A stretch of DNA of 64,000 nt from Phanerochaete sordida. Taxonomy: Eukaryota > Basidiomycota > Agaricomycetes > Polyporales > Phanerochaetaceae. The translations under genes and the position numbers were made by a program. The notes beneath the pieces were generated by a model. It made no database searches. It was given only the letters and a program-made list of their open reading frames with translations, and was not told the origin of the DNA. Within the stretch, counting starts at the first letter, position 1. Every line of letters begins with the position of its first letter. Shown here piece by piece: positions 56,859 to 64,000 of this stretch. The DNA is taken from assembly GCA_019973155.2 (NCBI GenBank), contig BPQB01000004.1, positions 620,001 to 684,000 of the forward strand, in the 5' to 3' direction.

Positions 56859-57467
56859 CGCGCAGTATCTTGCAGGCATGTGGTGCTCGAACACACTTAT
56901 GGACGCTCCTGCTCACATCGATATGGGCCTCTTCAGAGGATATACGAGCGGAGCTTTCGGTATAGGGATCTGAAGATCGGCGCATTTTTGAATATAATTC
57001 CTACTACCGTCCGTCGACGCTTCAGTCATTTTATGACGGCACACGCATCATCAGCGCCGGAAGCTCGGATTATAGCGCAGCCGTACTGGCCGCAGACATC
57101 GTGCACGCAAGCTATCCTGTCATAGTGCAGTGTCGGCTAGGATTGTACACAAAATGACGCCGGGGTGCATGCGAGCAACAATCAGCTGGGCATCGAAGCA
57201 TCCACACGAAGCTTCCATATAGTCGGGGCGGGGCCACAACGTCCGGTTGGACAGACACGAGAAGCGTTAGAGGCGCAGGAGGGCAGTGCTCGATGCGTTG
57301 GAGCGCTGAGCGCACCGACGCCTACTCAGTCTGGGCCGCAAACCAAGCTGGCGGCTGCACGGCCTACGAGCCACGCCAGACGCACGCGCCTCTAGTCCAA
57401 CGCCGGCACTCGCCCGTGGTCGAATAGCCCAAAATCAAAGCCAGGGGGCGGTAAACGCGATGTCGTT
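56859..57467. other. Spacer between convergent NADAR and FunK1-G genes
   Basis: 609 bp. A further open stretch follows the NADAR stop (to about 57000), but it would need a 25-nt intron to join, which is too short, so I end the gene at the TAA. Nothing else recognised. Confidence 0.5.
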
Positions 57468-60400
57468 TCACGACTTGCACGCCAACCGCTGAGACCGCCG
57501 CGTCGGCTCAGCCGGCGGCGCCGCCTTTGCCTTGGAGCGCGGCGCAGGCGCCTTGCGAGTAACTTCAGCCTTGACCGCGACGGCGCGGCGCGGGCTCGCA
57601 GGCCGGCGCGCGGCCTGCGCCCTGCGCGACGCAGACGCCTTGGGCGCGGTCTTCGCCGGCTTGTCCGCTGCGCGCGCGGTCTTCGCCGGCCTGCGCTTCG
57701 TGGTCTTCGACGTTGACGTGGGCTTCGGGGCTGGAGCAGCCGCACGTGCTGCTCGCCGGGTGGTGCTCGTGCCCTGGGGCGCGGGCTCCTCTGCCTGTGC
57801 GGCTGCCTCGCGGGCTCGCGAGCGCGCACGCGTCCGCGGCCCGTCGGTGCGCGGAGGCGCAGGCTTCTTGGGCGGCGTGGCATCGTCGTCGTCGTCGTCG
57901 TCGCCCGCGTCCTCGAGCTCGCGCTTGCGCTTCGCGGTGGACTGCTCGGAGACGGCCCTGCAGCGGCCGGAGGGCCCGCGGCACTGGAGGTAGAGGATCA
58001 TCTTGCGGCTGAGGAACTGGTCGAAGCGCTTGTCGCCCGCGTACGCGTCGAGCACGCGGTTGCGGCCGTCGGCGTCCTTGAGGAAGCTGAGGAAGACCAT
58101 CGCGAGCTCGCGGTGGTCGCGCAGCACCGGCTGCGGGTCCGCGAACGGGCACGTCGCCTTCGTCTGCGCCGCGCCTCGCCAGTAGGCCGCGTCCTTCGGC
58201 TTCGCCTCCGCGGCGTACTCCGCCCACATCTCCACGAAGGCGTCGTCCTCCCCGATGGCGGGACCTGGCACTACTGGAGCTTGTGGCGCCTCCGGTGGAG
58301 CGGGAAGATCAACGTCGATTTCGTCGGGCGCAGCGCAGTCGCCTCCGCGAACAGCGTATTCTTCGAGCTCAGACTCGTCCAGGGACCAGTAGTGCTCCTG
58401 GAGGAGCTTGTAGGCTTTGGAGAGGAACGTCTCGAGCGGCGAGCGCATCCCGCTCTTAAGAGCCTTGAAGTTGATCGGCGGCGACCCCAGGAGGATCATC
58501 TGGTACTTGAGTGCACCACCGCGATAGAAGCCGTTGCCGACACGCTTCTGGTGGTAGAAGAAGAGGCTGATGAGGCCCATGAGCTCCTGGTTGTTGGCGT
58601 TCGCCAGGATGTTCGCCTCCTCGGTGTCGTTCTCGGGCTCCGAAGAGAGGTCGTGGTCGTGGAAGCGGCAGGCAAAGAATGTGATGACGTGGACGAACGA
58701 CTCGAGGTCGTCAGCTAATTCTGGTGGCTTGCGCGGGTACCGAAGCGCCATCGCAGACTTGAACGCCCAGGTTCCCTGCAAAACGCACAGCGATGAGCTA
58801 AGAGGACGGAAGGAATTGACCGGGAGGTGCGACGTACGGAGATACCAGATGGCTCCGATGCAGCCCGTTTGTCCTCCATGTCTTCGCGATATTTGCACAG
58901 ATCCCAGTCGTTCAAGAATCCGTTTCCGGTCTCGCAGTCGATCATGATGTTGCCAATGCTCACGTCCCGGTGCAGGATATTCGCCTTCTCCCACGCCAGC
59001 CGGTGAGCTACTCTCTATCAGCACGCGAGGTCGGGAAGAGACACAACATGACACTCACCCCAGAAGGCGTGCCCGCAGATCCGCAGCAGCTCGACCGAGT
59101 CCTTGTACGTCTCCAGCAGCCGGCCCACCTCCTTCGTGACGAGGCGCGTGTGCACGCGCTCGCTCGGGCGCCACTCGCCGCTCAGGTGCGTCATGTAGTC
59201 CTGGGCGAGCGTGCGCTGCGCGGCGACGTCGCCGCCCGCGACGGGCGTCGCGATGTACTTGACCCCGTGCTGGTGCAGGCGCACGTACGCCTCGAGCTCC
59301 GTGTGCGGGCGCGCGGCGCAGCGCCACTGGTCCTTGAGCCACACGAGGCGCCGCGCGGCGACGTCGAACGCGGGGTACCCGCGCGTGCAGCGGCCCACGG
59401 GCGCGTAGTGCCCGAAGGAGCAGCGCCCGATGAGGTACGTCCTGTCCGGGCCGGGCGCGGTGCCGTCGAGCGACACGGCGGGGCACGTCACCTGTGGGGC
59501 GCGTCAGCGGCGCGCGGTGCGGGGGCGCGGCACGCACCTTGTAGATCGGGTAGCTCGCGAGGTCCTCGAGCATGAAGTCGCGGTAGTCCTGCAGTGACTT
59601 GTTGCCGGCGGGGTCGTACGCCTCGAGGGGCGCGACCTCGTCCTCGGTGGCGAGCATGACGGTCTGGTCGACGCCGCCCTGGTCAGCGGTCGTGGCGAGG
59701 CGGTACAGGATGTTGAGGAAGACCTTCGGGTGCTTCTTGAGGTCAATAGGCTCCGACGCGATGCAGCCGACGCGGTCCCAGCGGAACACACGCGCAGCCA
59801 TGTCGGATATGTAGATCGAGAAGTAGTGCGTGCGCTGCTGGCGGAGCGACGCTTCGGTGAGGTATTTGATGAACTGGCCGCGCGCCTGCTTCCCGGTCTC
59901 GCCCTGGCGCAGGAACTTCTGCAGGCCTTTCTTGTCGAGGTTGCGGCCGAAGAAGAAGGGAGACTTGCTCTCGGCGTTCTTCACCTCGATGTAGCAGTTC
60001 ATCCACGCCCAGGCACAGCGCGCGATGTTCGCGTCGTCCTTGTCCATGTCGCGCATGTATGCCTGCTTCGCAGCGTTGATGTTGATGGGGTACCGTGCGA
60101 GGTCCGGCCGATGGTCGACTTCTGCACTCTCGCCGTGGTTCGCGACGACCATCCATCGGTAATCGGAGCCTGCAAGCTCTTCGACCTTGTTGAGTATGTC
60201 ACACTAGTGACAATACGAGTCAGTACAATAGCGGAAGCAACATGTGGTAGGCACATACCAACGGGCGGTACTTTTTGCTCTCCGAGTTATCCGGTAGCTT
60301 CTTCGTGTCGATGCCACGAAATGTCTTGAGAGAACTAGCTTGTTTGTCGGTCAGATCTTCACCGTCGATCAGCTTAATGAACTCCGCGACTGAAATCTGG

Positions 60401-60834
60401 ATGCATCGGTCATCCACCTGGGCCACGGTGGTCTCGCTCCACGACAAGGATTTGAGTGGAGACTCTCCGGCCTTCTTGGTGTTCGCGTCGACGGCCATGC
60501 TTGAGATGGCGGGTGACCCTGGTGCGCCCTTCTTGTACGCCGGTGATTCGGGTGGCTCAGGTGTGGAATACGTATACTCGCGGGCGAACCGCACGCGCCG
60601 AGGCTCGCTTGAGTCGCCTTCGGGCTCTGGAACTCGTTTGTGTGTGAAGAGAACAGTGCCCTCGAGCCCGTCTTCTATGTCTTCGCGGTCGATGTCTAGT
60701 GGCAGGAAACCTGAGCGGCTCTCGGGAGGACTGGCAGCAAAGTCGTCAGTGATGTTGTAGGAGCGAATGCTGGGCCCTGAGACGGGCCCTCGCTCGTGGG
60801 CGGGCCCCCTCAGAGGGAGGGAGGAGGGAGCCAT
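57468..60834 (-). CDS. FunK1-type protein kinase G (block 2 subtype)
   Basis: Exons in coding order are 60834..60259, 60203..59538, 59491..59059, 59007..58838 and 58775..57468 (1050 residues). The ATG at 60834 (gccATGGC context) is 41 bp after TATATAT; the longer frame upstream begins with GTG and overlaps the TATA. The N-terminal motif is SLSWSETTVAQVDDRCIQI. The kinase core has KDQWR (Lys about 467), HRDVS (571-575) and LNDWDLCK in place of DFG. The C-terminal half has GDKRFDQF, then an acidic run of seven Asp, then a Lys/Arg/Ala/Pro-rich tail ending RRSQRLACKS. Intact and closest in layout to FunK1-F. Confidence 0.9.
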
Positions 60835-60874
60835 GGCGGGAGAGGAGAAAGCACGAACCTCAGGGCCTGCGCCG

Positions 60875-60908
60875 TATATATGCGTTCGCCACGCGAGCCT
60901 AGGGCCAC
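60875..60908 (-). promoter_or_regulatory. FunK1-G promoter: TATA, CTCGCGTGGCG box and GTGGCC
   Basis: On the minus strand: GTGGCC (60908-60903), CTCGCGTGGCG (60897-60887), then TATATAT (60881-60875). Order and box-TATA spacing match FunK1-F. Confidence 0.7.
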
Positions 60909-61923
60909 AGTCCAGGTCAAGCGCCCGCGGACAAGGCGATGTAATTGATGGCACTGGAGCCGTCGCTTTGGGTTTGTCGCGGCTTTGACCAGCGGATTGA
61001 CGACAACGGGCTTAGGCTAGGCTAGGCTGTTTGCACGACGGTCAGCTTCACCGATCTCCCTCCATTCATCAGACTCACACACCTCATCAAGCGCGAGTTT
61101 TATGACCTGTTCGTCACGGAGCACAGAATGCTGCTGATTGGGAAGTCGTGCTAGGTTGGGGTGTCAGGCAAGGATGGGTGCTATGCAGTGAGACTCAGAG
61201 CGACGGTGCGCAGTCTGGCCCGTTATTATTCGATCAACGCGGTGAGAGCTAGCACAGATACCAACGCCCAGCTGCAAGGCTAAGCTGTAGAACGGATGGA
61301 GGCTTGTGCAGCAAGCGGCAATATTTATCTGCGATAGGCAGATCGCAGGCATGCTGGTTTAGCTCTGTACAAAAGGATCGAGCTTAAAATCGACGTACCG
61401 CTGCTTATTCTACACCGCCGAGTATAATGGCGTAAAAGAGAATGTATACGATGGTCAGTGTGCGACACTGTCCAAGTTATAAGCGTTTGAAGTGTTGCGC
61501 TCGGAGAGAACTTGCTAGTCGACAGCAAGACGAACCAGTCCTTTCATGCGCGCCTCGTCGCCGAACCGGGCGCCACAACGTGCCCGGCAATTACCGAGGC
61601 CGACAGCCTGCCCTCAACTGGGCGTCCGCACGCGCGACGGAAGCTGTTCGCCATCTGGAGCGGACCGCATGCGAGACGAGACTCCGAAATATTGCTGGCA
61701 CAGCACCCTCAGGCGACAACGTCTTGAAGGGTCGTTCGGACTGAGCAATCGATACTACTAGCATTAATACCACATAGACGCCCCCAAATCCCCACCAAGA
61801 TCGGTTCCCAGCAGTTGGTATATTCTTGAGAGCCTGTGCTCTCTCTCGTAAAATGGCGATCAGCGACCAACACTTGTCAGCCTGACGCAATATGTGAGAC
61901 GAAGCTCCGCGAGTCCGTAGACC
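60909..61923. other. Intergenic, no supported gene
   Basis: About 1 kb between the FunK1-G promoter and the 3' end of the zinc-finger-like gene. It contains a short AGGCT tandem (about 61014-61030). No gene called. Confidence 0.5.
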
Positions 61924-64000
61924 TCATTCCTGGATGCCTGACAGGTCGCAATAGCTGGAGACCCCGGCTTCCACATCTTCCCAGCCAAGAAACCGCCACC
62001 CATTCTCGTCATGCTCTTGTAGATCCTTCGAGATGAGATAGACGGTGGAACCCAGCTGCGCGCGTGTGGCCTTTGAGGGCCGGGTCGGGACGTAATCGTA
62101 CATCCTGGACGGATCGGCGATGTCATGGCTGCGATAAGTGTGCGCAAGCCGCCCTCATCAGCGCGGGCCTGACAATTCAGCATGAGGAACTCACCACTTT
62201 CCTAGGTGAGCAACCACATCTTCTTCAGTGCCCGTAACAGCACTGTATTCGCAGCGGGAACATATCCATCGCGTGCCAGTAAGGATCTTCTTCTCCTTGT
62301 ACTTCCTTGATACAGCTTCGAGCGCGCTCACTTCTTTGAGCAGGTTCGGAGGCGTGAGCACCAGTTTGTTAACCTCGGCGAGAAGCGCCTCCGACCACGG
62401 CATGGTGGATATTTCGCGCGAGGGGTCATCGTATTCTTGTTCATGAGTCGCATGATGCGCTGCATCTATGCAATGTTGCAACTGCAATACTGTCAGTGGA
62501 TGATCAGCTGCGAGGCAATGCTGGCACGTACGGCGACGACCCAATCCATCACTTGCAGCTGGCCAGGATTATTCAGCACGGCGAGGCGCGCCTCCGCGCT
62601 GTCCATGTCCTTGACAGTGGCGCGTCGGGGATCGAGGCCGCACCGCTCGACGAGACGTCGCAGCGCGTCCACCTCCGGGCGGAAGTCGCATGCCTGCCAC
62701 CGGGGGAACCGCACCACCCACCTCCCGTCCTCGGGCCCCTCCGTAGAATAAGAGGCAGGAAAGCCCGCCGCGGCGATATCGTCGCCCTCAATCTGTAGCG
62801 GGCCCTCGAACCTCTCACACCGAAAAGTGTGGCTCAGGAGCTGGGGGAAGCTCTCCAGCGCCTGGCATCGCGTGCAGCGGAAGAGCGCGGCGACTGCGAG
62901 GTCCGAGGGGTCCGTGCTCGGGTTGAGGTCGCGCATGCGCGCGTGGACTGCATTCGCGAGGTCTCGACGCGCTTGTTCGCGCCATTGCGGCACCCACGCT
63001 CGGAGGGCCTTGTGCAGAAATTGGAAGGTATCGACGTCGACGGCGGCCTCGTTCGGGAGGAGCAGCACGTCGCGGATTTCGGGCACGCCGAGAGCAGCGT
63101 CTATGGGCGACGGCCAGTCGTGGCCTTTCCGCAGCTCTTGCTTGAGGAGCGCTGCGAGGATGTTGAGGCGGCCCACGATGGCGACGCGTCGCTCCTCCTT
63201 CAGGCGCGCCGCCCTCGCTTCCCCGATTAGCTCGATGACTCGGGGCTTGATGATCGCCCATTCTAACATGACAGAGAAGAATCAGTTTATTGCACACAGT
63301 GTACGGTATTGCGGAATCAGCATATACCATAGTCTTGTATGGGAGCGGTCCTAAGGATCACTGGGTCATACATGAGATTAAGGGGATGCGGGTTATCGCC
63401 TGTGTGTTGGTATTCTTCTCCCCAACCTTCGTCTATGAGCCTGTGTGCGACACTGCGCAAGATCAGTCGACGCGCAGGGAGCGAAAGTGACAACTTTATC
63501 CTTACGCTCGGTCTCTCGCTTGCTGCTTTTCTTCTGTAATGGTGCACCAGCGACCATACGCATTTCTCAAGTTCGGCAAGTCCTGAGCGTAGTTGTCAGG
63601 GCACGAAAAGCTGTAGCAGCAGCCGCTGAGCGCACGAACCTTACGGTCTCGGTTTCGCAGAGCCTCCTGACCCTCAAGATATCTGAGGACGCCTTCGCGG
63701 TTACCGATGGCTTGCAAGCGTTCCAGCAAGTCGACCGCGTCGCCGCGCACTACACATGTCTGCCTACAGACTGCATTTATGTCACGTAAGCCAATTGAGC
63801 ATACGGAAGAAGATAGCAACACGCACGCGAAACCACAGTCTCGTTCCAGCTGACTGTCGGCAGGAAGTTCGATAATCTCTTGGACTTGTCATCCAGCATG
63901 AGATCAGTCGCCGCCTCGTCCCAGCTTCTTATGGCATGGTCCAGTGACATGTCCACAATGAGAGTGACTGCCCTTGGTGGCTCAGGCTCCACGTAAAACG
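61924..64000 (-). CDS. Unknown protein with zinc-finger-like motifs, 5' end outside window
   Basis: The 3' exons are clear: 61924..62128, 62195..62481, 62532..63262, 63328..63452 and 63506 upward. Further 5' segments (about 63640-63775 and 63850-64000, the last open at the window edge) probably belong to the gene, but their splice sites are not fixed. Splicing at 62129-62194 completes CSRC(15)HLGKCH, a C2H2-like finger. An earlier CTRC...H...C segment (LFRCTRCQALESFPQLLSHT) looks like a second. The C-terminus (GWRFLGWEDVEAGVSSYCDL) is compact and conserved-looking. The middle helical part (EWAIIKPRVIELIGEARAAR) resembles helical regions of large uncharacterised Agaricomycete families often found near F-box genes. 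I do not recognise a function. A nucleic-acid or protein-binding role is only an inference from the fingers. Confidence 0.65.

Noticed and set aside
56859..57000. Extra C-terminal exon for the NADAR gene
   Set aside because: It would require a 25-nt intron, below the shortest introns seen here (47 nt), and the NADAR signature is already complete before the TAA.

Overview
The window is nuclear DNA from a filamentous basidiomycete, most likely a wood-inhabiting Agaricomycete. Evidence for this is the GC-rich coding sequence, the many 47-70 nt introns with GTRNGY donors, the expanded FunK1 (fungus-specific) kinase family, two secreted bicupin oxalate decarboxylases, and orthologues of fungal housekeeping genes (SEC5, SCS7, mitochondrial bL31m, a MICOS Mic26/27 protein). 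Genus-level placement is inference only. No tRNA, rRNA, CRISPR array or complete autonomous transposon was recognised.

Layout. 0-1.4 kb: 3' part of a BAHD-type acyltransferase (+). 1.7-24.5 kb: kinase block 1, with four FunK1 genes all on the minus strand (A 1.7-5.6, B 11.0-15.0, C 16.5-20.1, D 21.3-24.5 kb). B is interrupted by a roughly 1.4 kb insertion and is called a pseudogene. An intact F-box-type gene (7.5-8.9 kb) lies between A and B; copies of a dispersed repeat lie at its 3' side and in its upstream region. 24.5-44.3 kb: a mainly housekeeping and oxalate island with oxalate decarboxylase 1 (+), a divergent bL31m/Mic27 pair, a divergent SEC5/SCS7 pair, a histidine acid phosphatase (+) and oxalate decarboxylase 2 (+). 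44.6-60.8 kb: kinase block 2, with three more minus-strand FunK1 genes (E, F, G) of a second structural type and a NADAR-domain gene (+) between F and G. 61.9-64 kb: a zinc-finger-like gene of unknown function (-) that runs off the window.

The FunK1 genes form two subtypes that match their physical blocks. Block 1 proteins carry an N-terminal NPFK...MD motif and a DDDYLFDQF-like C-terminal motif. Block 2 proteins start with a SWSxxTxxxxDDRCxQI motif and end in a Lys/Ala/Pro-rich, histone-H1-like tail closing with RRSxRLAxK. All seven share the same exon architecture, an invariant KDQWR (beta3 lysine), an H-x-D catalytic loop and DWD in place of DFG. Most have a TATA box about 40-60 bp before the ATG, preceded by a shared GTGGCC element. 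The two oxalate decarboxylases are paralogues with signal peptides and both cupin metal sites. They are expected to act outside the cell on oxalate.
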